Positions 27,065-37,311 are shown, counted from the first letter of the stretch. The stretch is 64,000 nucleotides of DNA from Steroidobacter agaridevorans (GCF_009932555.1 NZ_BLJO01000006.1:281648-345647); one strand, 5' to 3'. Program-made: numbers and translations. Notes: generated by a model not told the origin, from the letters alone.

Positions 27065-27835
27065 CTACTCACGCAGCGATCGCAGGAATTGCGCCGGATC
27101 GTCGCCTCGCTCCAGCACTTCGACCAGCGCCGAGCCAACGATCGCGCCATCGATGAACGGCGCCAGTCGCTGAACCTGCTCGCGACTGCGAATGCCGAAG
27201 CCCGCACACACCGGCACTGGCGAGATTTTCTTCACTCGAGCGAAGTACTCCAGCACTTCCTCGGGCACCGCGACGTTCTTGCCAGTGGTGCCAGTCATGG
27301 TAACCGCATAGATGAATCCGCCGCTGCCTTCGGTGAGCATCTGCATTCGTTCTACTGGTGTCACCGGCGTGACAAACTGAACGAGCGCGAGGCCGCGTGC
27401 GTCCAGCGCATTGCGCAGCTCATGACTTTCCTCGAACGGCAGATCGGGAACGATGAAGCCCGCGATGCCAGCGCGTGCCGCGTCCTCGGGCAGCTTGTCG
27501 ATGCCATAAGCGAGCAGTGGGTTCAGGTAGCTCATCAACAGCAACGGCGCCCGCGGCTTCACTTCCGCGCGCGTCAGCTCCTGCAGAATCCACCGCAACG
27601 AGACTCCTTGCTCCAGAGCTGCGCGACTGGAACGCTGAATCGTCGTGCCGTCCGCCATGGGATCGGTGAATGGCACGCCGACTTCGACGACATCGGCCAC
27701 GGCGCCGACCGCGTTCAGTTGCTGAATGAAGCCTTCCTTTTTGGGAAAGCCCGCGGTGATGTAAGCGATCAACGCCGGTTGGCCGGTCTCACGCCGATCG
27801 CGAATCGCGGTGCTGATGGAATCACGGGCGGGCAT
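27065..27835 (-). CDS. trpA: Tryptophan synthase alpha subunit
   Basis: 256-residue TIM-barrel enzyme that splits indole-3-glycerol phosphate. The catalytic pair Glu51 and Asp62 lies in EVGVPFTDPMADG; GFIVPDLP and GFGIRSREQV are conserved. It is the last gene of trpEGDCFBA. Its ATG overlaps the trpB stop by one base (TGATG), giving tight coupling with its partner subunit. Confidence 0.97.
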   Translation of the reverse strand: MPARDSISTAIRDRRETGQPALIAYITAGFPKKEGFIQQLNAVGAVADVVEVGVPFTDPMADGTTIQRSSRAALEQGVSLRWILQELTRAEVKPRAPLLLMSYLNPLLAYGIDKLPEDAARAGIAGFIVPDLPFEESHELRNALDARGLALVQFVTPVTPVERMQMLTEGSGGFIYAVTMTGTTGKNVAVPEEVLEYFARVKKISPVPVCAGFGIRSREQVQRLAPFIDGAIVGSALVEVLERGDDPAQFLRSLRE

Positions 27836-29079
27836 CAGAGCACATCCTTCAACAGAGTACGTTGCAGCGTCGGCATGTCTTTGTCGCCGCGACCCGAGAG
27901 CGCGATCAGGATGCGCTTGCCGGGATTGGCGAGGGCGTAGCGTTTCGCACCGGCCAGCGCGTGGGACGATTCGATCGCCGGCAGAATGCCTTCGGCCGCA
28001 CAACACTCGGCCAGTGCGGCGAGCGCGTCATCGTCATTCACAGCTTCGTACTTCACGCGATCGATGCTTGCCAGCAGCGCATGCTCGGGACCGACGCCGG
28101 GATAGTCGAGGCCGGCCGACACCGAGTGCGTTTCCTGAATCTGGCCATTCTCGTCTTGTAACAACAAGGAGAAGCAGCCTTGCAGAACGCCCGGCGTACC
28201 GTACGCGATCGACGCCGCGTTCTGACCGAGCCCCGTACCGATGCCGCCCGCTTCGAGACCCAGCATCTGCACGTCTTTGTCTTTGACGAACGGATGGAAC
28301 ATGCCGATCGCGTTCGAGCCGCCACCGACACACGCGACGACCAGATCGGGCAGCTTGCCGGTGCGCTCGAGAATCTGCACACGAGCTTCACGGCCGATGA
28401 CCGACTGCAACTCACGCACGATGTACGGATACGGATGCGGACCGATTGCCGAGCCCAGACAGTAGTACGTGCCATTCGGATCGGATACCCAGTCGCGCAG
28501 CGCTTCATCCACCGCAGCGCGAAGTGTCTTATCGCCGCTGGTGACGGGAACGACCGTCGCGCCGAGCAACTTCATGCGGCCGACGTTGGGCGCCTGGCGC
28601 TCCATGTCGACCGAGCCCATATATACAGTGCAGGGCATGCCCAGGCGCGCGCAGGCGGCGGCCGACGCCACACCGTGTTGGCCCGCGCCAGTTTCAGCAA
28701 TCACTCGCTTCGCCCCGAGCTTCTTCGCCAGCAGCACCTGGCCGATGGAGTTGTTGATCTTGTGCGCGCCGGTGTGCGCGAGATCTTCGCGCTTCAACCA
28801 GATCTCTGCGCCCCACTTTTCGGACAGTGTGCGCGCGAAGGTCAGCGGCGTCGCGCGACCGACCCAATTATGCAGCTCGTCATGAAACTCACGCAGGAAG
28901 TCCGGATCGCGCAGATAGCGGTCGACGCCGACCTGCAGACGGTCGAGCGCCGGCACCAGCGTTTCTGGAATGTAGCGGCCGCCGAACGGCCCGAACCGGC
29001 CGCGCTCGTCGGGGTAGGCGTCCTGCTGGACATTGGCGATCAGCGCCTGCTGCTCGCTCTTGCTCAAGGAATGTTTCAT
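27835..29079 (-). CDS. trpB: Tryptophan synthase beta subunit
   Basis: 414-residue PLP enzyme that condenses indole with serine. The PLP lysine is Lys107 in HTGAHKIN; the phosphate loop is GGGSNAIGMFH. GRFGPFGGRYIPETL marks the N-terminus of TrpB1-type enzymes, which form a tunnelled complex with TrpA. It overlaps trpF upstream by 4 nt and trpA downstream by 1 nt. Confidence 0.98.
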   Translation of the reverse strand: MKHSLSKSEQQALIANVQQDAYPDERGRFGPFGGRYIPETLVPALDRLQVGVDRYLRDPDFLREFHDELHNWVGRATPLTFARTLSEKWGAEIWLKREDLAHTGAHKINNSIGQVLLAKKLGAKRVIAETGAGQHGVASAAACARLGMPCTVYMGSVDMERQAPNVGRMKLLGATVVPVTSGDKTLRAAVDEALRDWVSDPNGTYYCLGSAIGPHPYPYIVRELQSVIGREARVQILERTGKLPDLVVACVGGGSNAIGMFHPFVKDKDVQMLGLEAGGIGTGLGQNAASIAYGTPGVLQGCFSLLLQDENGQIQETHSVSAGLDYPGVGPEHALLASIDRVKYEAVNDDDALAALAECCAAEGILPAIESSHALAGAKRYALANPGKRILIALSGRGDKDMPTLQRTLLKDVL

Positions 29080-29684
29080 TTCACTGCTCCGTTGCCCGCC
29101 GCACGTGCGTTACGGACAAAGTCATAAATCTTTTGCGGATCCTTCACACCGGGCCGCGCTTCCACGCCGCTGCTCACGTCGACGCCGAACGGGCGGGCGA
29201 TCGCAATCGCGTCGGCCACGTTCGCTGGCTTCAGCCCGCCCGCCAGAATCAGCTGCGTTCGTGCAGCGAGCTCGGCAGCTGCCGACCAATCCGTCGTCTC
29301 GCCAGTGCCGCTGACCGGGCCTTCGAACAGCAACCGCGTCGGCAAAGTCGCCGGCAACGCGCGACCTGCGCGAAACACCGGCGTCACTTGCAAGCCAGCG
29401 GGCACCTGCAAGGTCGCGAGGTCATCGACGTCCGTTTGCAGAACGTCAGGTCGGAACTGTGACCATACTTCGTCGAGCTCCGCCTGCGATGGGTGCAACA
29501 TCACCGCGACACGCAGGATGTCACGAGGCACATCGCGCGCCAGCTCGGCCGCCTGGACCGCCGTCACTCGGCGCTTCGACTCCGCGAACACAAAGCCAAC
29601 TGCATCGGCTCGGGCGTCGACCGCCGCCGCAACAGCATCCGCTGTGGTCAGCCCACAGACCTTGACCCAGATGCTCTCGCTCAC
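29076..29684 (-). CDS. trpF: Phosphoribosylanthranilate isomerase
   Basis: 202-residue TIM-barrel isomerase, stand-alone rather than fused to TrpC as in enterics. WVKVCGLTTADA contains the catalytic cysteine; the later LILAGGLKPANV and GVDVSSGVEA phosphate-binding loops are intact. A 58-nt gap separates it from trpC, the only real break in the operon; nothing gene-like was seen in that gap. Confidence 0.96.
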   Translation of the reverse strand: MSESIWVKVCGLTTADAVAAAVDARADAVGFVFAESKRRVTAVQAAELARDVPRDILRVAVMLHPSQAELDEVWSQFRPDVLQTDVDDLATLQVPAGLQVTPVFRAGRALPATLPTRLLFEGPVSGTGETTDWSAAAELAARTQLILAGGLKPANVADAIAIARPFGVDVSSGVEARPGVKDPQKIYDFVRNARAAGNGAVK

Positions 29685-29742
29685 AGCTGGCCCGTGCGCG
29701 TGGTCGCCGCATCGAGGCGAAGCGTTGCAGATCGTAAGGCCA

Positions 29743-30615
29743 TCAGCTCACTTCGCCCTTCGCAATGCGCAGCCTGCGAGTGGCCATGCCCATCGCGGTC
29801 TGACGACCGGTCGAAAGCAACTTGCCCAGCAGTTCTCGCGGCTGCGGCGCTTTCATCAGCGTCGTGCCGATCAAGGCGACGCGGTAACCGAGACTGACGA
29901 TCTTCGTCACGTCATCCAGCGTATTCACTCCGCTCTCGGCAACCGGCGCAAAACCCTGCGGCATGCTATGGGCCAGCTCGGACAGGCGCGACAACTCGAC
30001 GGTGAGCTTGTCGAGATCGCGGCAATTCAGCCCGACCAGGATCTTTTCATCGTGGCTCCGACGCAGCGCCAGCACTTCGCGCGCGATCTCCAGATCGGCG
30101 GCATCGAACGCTTCGAGCAACACAAACATCTTCAACATGCAGGCACAGTCGAGCAGCGCCGTGATGCGACTCTTGTCGAGCATGCGCACGATGACCAGCA
30201 CACCGCCTGCACCCGCCGCGCGACCTTCCATCACCTGGTAAGGATCGATGAGAAAGTCTTTACGCATCACCGGCACGTTGTGAGGAGCGAGCACCTGCGC
30301 GGCGCGCGTCAGGTGTTCGAGCTGACCGCCGAAGCGCACCGGCTCGGTGAGCACGGACACGGCGCATGCACCGCCACATGCATATTCGGTGACGCGGCTT
30401 TCGACATCGCTGGTATTGGCGGACAGATCGCCTGCCGACGGCGAGTGCAGCTTGCACTCGGCGATCACATCGAAACCTTCCGGCGACAGGCGCAACGGCG
30501 GCGCCGGCGGCATATCGCAGGCTCGCGCCCACAACGCCTTTTCGGGTTCGCGCGCACGCGCTTGTTCGAGCCGCGTCTGGCTCGATTGAGTCATTTGAGC
30601 AAGCAGGCCGGACAT
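29743..30615 (-). CDS. trpC: Indole-3-glycerol-phosphate synthase
   Basis: 290-residue TIM-barrel enzyme of the tryptophan pathway. Characteristic motifs are IAECKLHSPSAG, VMRKDFLIDPYQV, LVGLNCRDLDKL and VAESGVN. The family motif is usually KxxSPSxG, and here KLHSPSAG fits it. It is a separate gene, one base downstream of trpD. Confidence 0.95.
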   Translation of the reverse strand: MSGLLAQMTQSSQTRLEQARAREPEKALWARACDMPPAPPLRLSPEGFDVIAECKLHSPSAGDLSANTSDVESRVTEYACGGACAVSVLTEPVRFGGQLEHLTRAAQVLAPHNVPVMRKDFLIDPYQVMEGRAAGAGGVLVIVRMLDKSRITALLDCACMLKMFVLLEAFDAADLEIAREVLALRRSHDEKILVGLNCRDLDKLTVELSRLSELAHSMPQGFAPVAESGVNTLDDVTKIVSLGYRVALIGTTLMKAPQPRELLGKLLSTGRQTAMGMATRRLRIAKGEVS

Positions 30616-30616
30616 G

Positions 30617-31656
30617 TCAGCGCCCCTGGCTCGCGGCCGATTGCTTCTGGCCGAAAGCCGTCAATTTTTCCAACAGGCGCCGCCCGGCGCCGCTCTCGAT
30701 GGCGTCCTGCGCCATGTGCGCTGCATCCTGCGCCGAAGCGGCTTTGCCCAGCAATTCGAGCACGAGAGCGGCCTGTAAGATCAACGCGTTGCGATGGGCA
30801 CCCTGTTCCCGGCCTTCCAGAACGGCGCGCAGATGCTCGGCGTTATAGGCCGCATCGCCGCCCTTCAACTCTTCGACGCTGCACTGGGGCAGCATGAATT
30901 CCTCGGCACTGCGCGTCGAGCGCACGACCTTGCCGGGCGTGACATCGAACACCGTGAACGGCCCGATCGGCGTCGCTTCATCCCAGCCCGACGCACCGTG
31001 CACGACGTAAGCACGCTTCAGCGGCATGCCCGCCATCGTCTCGGCCATCAATTCCGCGATATCGACGTTGTACGCGCCGATCAAATGAAAGTCGGGTTCG
31101 GCGGGATTCGACAAGGGGCCCAGAATATTGAACACGGTACGGACACCGAGCGCCTGTCGGATCGGCATCACCGCTTTCATCGCCGGGTGGTAGTGAGGCG
31201 CAAAGAAGAACGTAAAGCTGGTCGCATCCAGACACTCGCCCGACGCTCGCTCATCGAGCGGCAAGCCCAGTCCAAGCGCGCGGATGACATCGGCGCTGCC
31301 GCTGCGACTGGAAACAGAACTGGTGCCGTGCTTCGCGACGCGAATGCCCATCGACGCAACCAACAACGCCGCACCGGTGGAAAGATTGAAGCTGCCCGAA
31401 CCATCGCCGCCCGTACCGACCATGTCGACCAGCGGACCACCGGGCGATAACTCCGGGCGACGCGCGAGCTTGCGCATGCTCTTCGCGAAACCGCGCACTT
31501 CATCCGCCGTCACGCCCTTGGCGCGCAATGCTGCGAGAACAGCGCCGCCCATGGCCGGCGCCAACGTGGGATCCGTCAACGCGACGAGCAGCTCCGAAGC
31601 TTCCTGTTCGCTCAGGTTGGTGCGATCGAGCAATCGTTCCAGCGTCTGGCGCATGG

Positions 31657-31660
<4 letters not shown>
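30617..31660 (-). CDS. trpD: Anthranilate phosphoribosyltransferase
   Basis: 347-residue enzyme that transfers phosphoribosyl from PRPP to anthranilate. [16 protein letters not shown] is the PRPP-binding loop; [16 protein letters not shown] and [12 protein letters not shown] are conserved. It overlaps the trpG stop by 4 nt and is not fused to TrpG, unlike the enteric enzyme. Confidence 0.97.
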
Positions 31661-32258
<598 letters not shown>

Positions 32259-32262
<4 letters not shown>

Positions 32263-33644
32263 AGCCCCTCCTCCGCCAACGCCAGCGCACGGCGCACGAT
32301 GGCGCTCTTGGCCAGGACTTCTTGATATTCCGCAGCGGGGACGCTGTCTGCGACCACACCCGCGCCCGCTTGATAACTATAGGTATCGCCGCGGAACACC
32401 ATCGTACGAATGGTGATTGCGTGATCCATGTCGCCGCCATGACCGAAGTAGCCGACGGTGCCGCCGTAGAAGCCGCGTCGCACGGGCTCCAGTTCGTCGA
32501 TGATTTCCATCGCGCGCACTTTTGGCGCTCCAACCAGCGTGCCAGCGGGAAACGCGGCAGCAAACAAATCGAAGGCATCTTTGCCTGGAGCGAGCTCGCC
32601 GTTCACACCGCTGACGATGTGCATCACGTGGCTGTAGCGCTCGATGCTGCGATAAGGATTCACATTGACGGTGCCGGCCTTCGCCACCCGACCCAGGTCG
32701 TTGCGAGCCAGATCGACCAGCATGATGTGCTCGGCGTTTTCTTTCGGATCGGCGAGCAGTTCTTTTTGCAGCAAGGCATCTTCGACCGAGTCGCGCCCGC
32801 GCGGCCGGGTGCCAGCAATCGGACGCATCGACCCGCGACCGCGCGACAGCTTCACCAGCGCTTCGGGCGACGAGCCCACGATGGTCGAGTCGCCGAGCTC
32901 GCAGAAATACATATAAGGAGAAGGATTCAGCAGACGCAGCGCCCGATACGCTTCGAACGGCTCCAGCTCGCACAGGCCGGCGAAGCGCACCGACAACACC
33001 AGCTGATACACATCGCCGGCGGCGATGTACTCCTTCACTCGATGCACGCCCTGGATGTACTGCTCTTCGCTCAGGCTGCCCACGGCCGGCGAATACTTGA
33101 TCTTCTTGTCGCTCGGGGGAATGGCGCCGCGTAACGCCTTCACCACCTCGCGACGCAGAGCCACTCGCTCGCTTTCACTGCCGGCGTGCAAGAGCGCGAC
33201 GCCGCGAGTGAGATGGTCGAAGACCAGAAGCGATCGAGGCGCGAGGTAGTGCGCTTCGGGAGTGGGCTCGGCCAGCGGAGTTCGCGGCGGCAGTCGCTCG
33301 AAGCGTCGCACCAGGTCGTAGCTCGCGGCGCCGACCAAGCCGCCCGGCAAGGGCACGCCGGGAATCTGAGGACTGGGCTGTGGGGCGCGAGCCAATGCAC
33401 TGCGCAGTGCACTCAGCAATTCAGCCTGGGTTTGTGGCGGCGGACCGATGCGCCCGTCGATGCTCAAGCCCCGCTCGTCGAGCCGGACTTCCAGGCAGTC
33501 GCCAAAGCCGATGAACGAATACCGCGCCAGACGCTCGCCGCCCTCGACGCTTTCCAGCAAAAAGCGCGGCTTGAAGGGCTTGAGCTTCAGATAGGCCGAG
33601 ACTGGTGTGTCCAGGTCTGCGGCGATGTCGAAGGGTGGTTGCAA
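32259..33644 (-). CDS. trpE: Anthranilate synthase component I
   Basis: 461-residue chorismate-utilising enzyme. The feedback-inhibition motif [17 protein letters not shown] is present near the N-terminus, and [20 protein letters not shown] and [12 protein letters not shown] mark the catalytic domain. The start is TTG at 33644, supported by GAGGA 7 nt upstream; no closer ATG occurs. The protein is shorter than many TrpE proteins (about 500) because of a shorter N-terminal region. Transcription is controlled by the attenuator 50 nt upstream. Confidence 0.95.
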
Positions 33645-33693
33645 TGAACTGTCCTCGGCGTTGAACCGTGCTCTTCGGTCCGGCGAGGGGCGA

Positions 33694-33732
33694 TAAAAAA
33701 CCCATCTCCGGATCGGTGCGCGGAGATGGGTT
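33694..33732 (-). terminator. trp attenuator terminator (regions 3 and 4)
   Basis: Read on the reverse strand, AACCCATCTCCG pairs perfectly with CGGAGATGGGTT around a 10-nt loop, followed directly by six T. The 12-bp stem at 33699-33710 / 33721-33732 lies 50 nt before trpE. Region 2 (GGAGAGGG, 33791-33784) can pair with CCCATCTCC of region 3 through one bulged A, giving the alternative antiterminator. Confidence 0.92.
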
Positions 33733-33760
33733 CTTTGGATGCTTGACTAGTGTGTGTTTG

Positions 33761-33838
33761 TTACGCCCAACAAGCTCCAGCGGCCCTCTCCTGTGAGGGT
33801 CGCCACCACCAGCGGTGAATTGCGAGCGACGTAGTCAT
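33761..33838 (-). CDS. trpL: trp operon leader peptide, 25 residues with WWW
   Basis: ATG at 33838 opens a 26-codon frame reading MTTSLAIHRWWWRPSQE followed by RAAGACWA and TAA. Codons 10-12 are three consecutive tryptophans and codon 24 is a fourth. Such Trp runs are the sensing element of trp attenuation: stalling at codons 10-12 (33811-33803) would cover region 1 (GACCCTC, 33801-33795) and release region 2 to form the antiterminator. No Shine-Dalgarno sequence is seen upstream; the ATG may lie at or very near the transcript start. Too short for ordinary ORF calling. Confidence 0.9.
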   Translation of the reverse strand: MTTSLAIHRWWWRPSQERAAGACWA

Positions 33839-33846
33839 GCGCGTGA

Positions 33847-33875
33847 GTATTACCGGCCGCCCGAGGGGGAGTCAA
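33847..33875 (-). promoter_or_regulatory. trp operon promoter
   Basis: On the reverse strand TTGACT (33875-33870) and TAATAC (33852-33847) are separated by exactly 17 nt, a good sigma-70 layout. The leader-peptide ATG begins only 8 nt after the -10 element. A TrpR-type operator was not recognised with confidence. Confidence 0.7.
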
Positions 33876-33891
33876 CTTCCTTGTATGCAAT

Positions 33892-33924
33892 GGGTTAGAC
33901 CCGGGTCCCCGGCGGGTCCGCAAG
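33892..33924. repeat. Three GGGT direct repeats at 11-bp period
   Basis: GGGTTAGACCC, GGGTCCCCGGC and GGGTCCGCAAG follow one another, each 11 bp, between the divergent trp promoter and porin gene. An 11-bp period is typical of OmpR/PhoB-type regulator sites. The sequence is GC-rich, so chance is possible. The rest of the 33876-34060 spacer shows no gene. Confidence 0.3.
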
Positions 33925-34060
33925 TTCTACCTACCCGGTCGGCTTGAGACCCGTTTGTCACGGCACGCCGACTGATCCTTCACCTGCCCACTCCTACGAT
34001 GGACTTAGGGGCTGCTTGAGGCAGCGTGCCACCACCAACAACCGATCGGGGGGCAGTTTT

Positions 34061-35473
34061 ATGGCGTCGAATCTGCTGGCCGGAAGTATCGCGGTGGTGC
34101 TGAGCCTGGCGGCCGCCGGTACACAAGCCGACGAGCTGTCGGAGCTGCGTGATCGGCTGGAAGCCCAGGAGCAGAGGATCCGCATTCTCGAGCGCAAGCT
34201 GGAATTGAGTGAGGAAGCCGCGAAGGCCGCCGCCCCGACGACGCCGGTCGTGCGCGCCTCGCCTCAGCAGGGCTTCCGCATTCAATCGGCTGATGGCGCG
34301 AACGTCGCGCGCTTTCGCGGCGTACTGCATTTCGATGGCCGTTACTTCGCGGACGATGTCACGCCGGAGACCGCCGACACCTGGCTTCTACGCCGAGTGC
34401 GTCCGACGCTCGAAGGCACGTTCAATAACATTTATGACTTTCGGTTCACGCCGGACTTCGCCGGCGGTCGCACGATCATTCTCGATGCATTCGTCGCTGC
34501 GCGTTTGAAGCCGTGGGCCGTCGTCACCGCGGGCAAGTTCAAAGTGCCGGTCGGTCTGGAGCGCCTGGTCTCGTCCACCGACCTCCGCTTCATCGAGCGC
34601 GGCTTGCCAACCAGCCTCGTTCCCAATCGCGATCTGGGTCTGCAACTGGGCGGCGACCTCTCCGGCGGCGTAGTGAATTACTCACTCGGCTATTTCAACG
34701 GCGTCAGCGACGGTAGCAGCAGCGACAGCAACACACCGAACGCGGATGCCGAGAACGACACCAAAGGGGATTGGGCGGCTCGCGTGTTCGTCCAACCTTT
34801 CCTGAACTCGGACAACTTCGCATTGCGCGGCCTCGGCTTCGGCATCGCAGGCACCTATGTGAATTCGACTGGCAGCACGACGACCACACTTCTGCCCAGC
34901 TATCGCACGCCCGGGCAGCAAACATTCTTCAGCTATCGCGGCACGACGGCCGGTGTCAACGGCACGATCGCCGATGGCGAGCGCTTGCGCTGGACGCCGC
35001 AGGCGTACTACTCGATCGGCAGCTTCGGCGTGCTCGGCGAGTATGTGACAGTTTCTCAAGAGGTGTCCCGACTGACGCCGACCGCGGGACTGCGCCGTGA
35101 CACGCTCGACAACACGGCCTGGCAAGTGCAGTTCGCTTGGTTCGCGACCGGCGAGGATGAATCGTTCCGCGGCTTCACGCCGCAATCCATCTTCGATCCC
35201 AGCCAAGGCACGTGGGGCGCGCTCGAGTTGGTTGCTCGCTATCACGAGCTCGATATCGATGACGACGCGTTCATCGGCGGCGCCGATTCGTTTGCGAATC
35301 CCGCGAGCGCTGCCAGCAAGGCCAGCGCCTGGGGCGTGGGCGTGAACTGGTATCTGACCCAGAACTACAAGTGGTCGCTCAACTACGACGTCACCAGCTT
35401 CGATGGCGGCGCCGCCGCCGGCGACCGTGCGGACGAAAAAGCTCTGTTCACCCGCTTCGCGGTGGGCTTCTGA
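34061..35473 (+). CDS. OprP/OprO-type outer-membrane porin
   Basis: 470-residue outer-membrane beta-barrel of the phosphate-selective porin family. It has a signal peptide ([19 protein letters not shown]), a short coiled coil ([20 protein letters not shown]) and a barrel with [14 protein letters not shown] and a C-terminal aromatic residue (RFAVGF). OprP binds phosphate or pyrophosphate, but the next gene encodes a sulfate-binding protein, so this homologue may favour sulfate, which is inference. The ATG at 34061 follows GGGGGG; the upstream extension has no signal peptide. Confidence 0.86.
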   Translation: MASNLLAGSIAVVLSLAAAGTQADELSELRDRLEAQEQRIRILERKLELSEEAAKAAAPTTPVVRASPQQGFRIQSADGANVARFRGVLHFDGRYFADDVTPETADTWLLRRVRPTLEGTFNNIYDFRFTPDFAGGRTIILDAFVAARLKPWAVVTAGKFKVPVGLERLVSSTDLRFIERGLPTSLVPNRDLGLQLGGDLSGGVVNYSLGYFNGVSDGSSSDSNTPNADAENDTKGDWAARVFVQPFLNSDNFALRGLGFGIAGTYVNSTGSTTTTLLPSYRTPGQQTFFSYRGTTAGVNGTIADGERLRWTPQAYYSIGSFGVLGEYVTVSQEVSRLTPTAGLRRDTLDNTAWQVQFAWFATGEDESFRGFTPQSIFDPSQGTWGALELVARYHELDIDDDAFIGGADSFANPASAASKASAWGVGVNWYLTQNYKWSLNYDVTSFDGGAAAGDRADEKALFTRFAVGF

Positions 35474-35505
35474 TTTTTCTTTGTCATTACCGGAGAGAAC
35501 GACAC

Positions 35506-36528
35506 ATGACCGGCTTCAGGATTTTTTCATGGCGCCGCTGGGCGGGCATCGCGCTCGCCGGCCTGGCGTTGAGCGGTCCGGTGGCGCAGGCCGCCGATGT
35601 GAGTCTGATGAATGTTTCTTACGATCCGACGCGCGAACTGTACGAGGAGTACAACAAGGCGTTCGCGGCGCATTGGGAAAAGCAGACCGGCGACAAGGTC
35701 ACGATCAAACAATCGCACGGCGGCTCGGGCAAACAGGCGCGCACCGTCATCGACGGCTTGCCGGCCGATGTCGTGACGCTGGCGCTCGCGGGCGACATCG
35801 ACGCCCTTGCCTCCACGGGCAAGCTGCTGCCGGTGAACTGGCAGTCCCGCCTGCCGCACAACTCCTCGCCCTACACTTCGACCATCGTGTTCCTGGTGCG
35901 CAAGGGCAATCCGAAGGGCATCAAGGACTGGGGCGATTTGATCAAGCCGGGCGTGCAAGTGATCACGCCGAATCCCAAGACCTCGGGCGGCGCGCGCTGG
36001 AACTATCTCGCGGCCTGGGCCTGGGCGTTGAAGCAGCCGGGCGGCAGCGAGGCTTCGGCGAAGGAATATACGAAGAAGCTGTTCAGTCACGTGCCGGTGC
36101 TCGACACCGGCGCTCGAGGCGCGACGACGACGTTCGTTCAACGCGGCATCGGTGACGTATTGCTGGCGTGGGAAAACGAAGCGTTCCTGTCCATCAAGGA
36201 ACTGGGCCCGGACAAGGTGGAAATCGTGGTGCCGAGCCTGAGCATTCTGGCCGAGCCGCCGGTGACGGTGGTCGACAAGGTGGTGCTGCGTCGGGGCACG
36301 CGAGAGGTGGCGACCGAGTACTTGAAGTATCTGTACAGCCCGGAGGCCCAGGAAATCATCGCGAAGAATTTCTACCGCCCGATCGATCCGACGGTGGCTG
36401 CGAAGTACCAGAAGACGTTCCCGAAGTTGAACCTGGTGACGATCAAGGATTTCGGCGGGTGGGCGCAGGCGCAGAAGGTGCACTTCGCGGATGGTGGCGT
36501 GTTCGATCAGATTTACGCGCCGGAGTAA
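35506..36528 (+). CDS. sbp: Sulfate-binding periplasmic protein
   Basis: 340-residue substrate-binding protein of sulfate ABC transporters. The signal peptide ends in [33 protein letters not shown] and [21 protein letters not shown] are the sulfate/thiosulfate-binding family motifs. GGAGAG precedes the ATG at 35506. It lies 32 nt after the porin and is likely co-transcribed. A second, lipoprotein version is encoded with the permease genes at 54444-55529, so this one probably feeds the same transporter. Confidence 0.93.
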   Translation: MTGFRIFSWRRWAGIALAGLALSGPVAQAADVSLMNVSYDPTRELYEEYNKAFAAHWEKQTGDKVTIKQSHGGSGKQARTVIDGLPADVVTLALAGDIDALASTGKLLPVNWQSRLPHNSSPYTSTIVFLVRKGNPKGIKDWGDLIKPGVQVITPNPKTSGGARWNYLAAWAWALKQPGGSEASAKEYTKKLFSHVPVLDTGARGATTTFVQRGIGDVLLAWENEAFLSIKELGPDKVEIVVPSLSILAEPPVTVVDKVVLRRGTREVATEYLKYLYSPEAQEIIAKNFYRPIDPTVAAKYQKTFPKLNLVTIKDFGGWAQAQKVHFADGGVFDQIYAPE

Positions 36529-36564
36529 GAAGGAGTAAGAATTAGGAGGGCCCAGTGGCTTGCA

Positions 36565-36711
36565 CATGCCAGGAGGGGGTACGTCCTCCCGGCACCGGGC
36601 GCCCGCCGGAGCGCATTGCGCTCCTCGCGTCACGTCCATGGTGAGCCCTGCTGTTTCGGCCCCATCCCTGTGCCGAAAAGCTGCCGGGAGGACGTACCCC
36701 CTCCTGGCATG
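36565..36711. repeat. REP/BIME-like element with perfect 30-bp inverted arms
   Basis: Arms at 36565-36594 and 36682-36711 are perfect inverted complements, and each arm is itself an imperfect hairpin (TGCCAGGAGG paired with CCTCCCGGCA). The 87-bp interior holds a further hairpin (GGAGCGCA, T, TGCGCTCC) and a TTTCGGC/GCCGAAA stem, but no ORF. A related copy lies at 59887-59963. It follows the sbp stop by 36 nt. The rest of the 36529-36793 spacer is featureless. Confidence 0.82.
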
Positions 36712-36793
36712 CGCCGACGCGTTATAGGTGCGGCCGGCCAAAATCGACAAACAGTCCTCGTGTAACGACGGTCTCTTGTACTAGTCGTCGCGT

Positions 36794-37231
36794 TTATTCG
36801 TCGTCGCGCTTGTTCTGCTCGACGCGCTTTCTCAACTCCATCCACTCCTGCAGCTTCTTCAGGTCCGTCGGCTTGCGCTTGGGCTCGGCGGCGGGCTTGA
36901 GTGGGGCGCGATTGCCACCATTGTAAGGATCGTTCTTGCCAACGTTGCCGCGGGTTGACGAGGAATTGTCGTAAGGATTGAAGCCGCCCAGATCGGGCGG
37001 GCGCTGCTGGATGGCGGTGTCGGCGATGGACAGGTCGTTCAGATCGAGCTTCTTCAACCGCTGCGTGCTGATGTCGCGGCTGTAGACGCCGGTCTCGAGC
37101 TGCCATTCCCAGATCGAATTGCCGCGCTCATCATAGGCGATCCGTCCGGAGCGCTTGTCGGTCTGGGAGTCCTCGGCGGGTGTCGCTGGGCGGGCAGGCT
37201 CCTGGGAGCGCTTGTCCCCGGGGTTGCTCAT
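36794..37231 (-). CDS. Conserved hypothetical protein
   Basis: 145-residue soluble, hydrophilic protein with no signal peptide or membrane segment. The recognisable block is GRIAYDERGNSIWEWQLETG followed by QRLKKLDLNDLSIAD, seen in conserved proteobacterial hypotheticals. The middle is Asn/Gly-rich and the C-terminus is basic and probably helical. No function can be assigned. ATG 37231 is the first start consistent with that composition. Confidence 0.7.
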   Translation of the reverse strand: MSNPGDKRSQEPARPATPAEDSQTDKRSGRIAYDERGNSIWEWQLETGVYSRDISTQRLKKLDLNDLSIADTAIQQRPPDLGGFNPYDNSSSTRGNVGKNDPYNGGNRAPLKPAAEPKRKPTDLKKLQEWMELRKRVEQNKRDDE

Positions 37232-37311
37232 GAGATGGCCATCTCTCGATTCAATGATGTTGGAGATTCTGTGCTGGCGCAGATGACAAAGCAATCGACG
37301 ACGAAACACGC

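Noticed and set aside
36565-36711. Insertion sequence ends
   Set aside because: Arms are inverted and perfect, but the interior is only 87 bp without an ORF, no target duplication is clear, and arms are themselves hairpins, so REP-like or MITE-like is a better reading.
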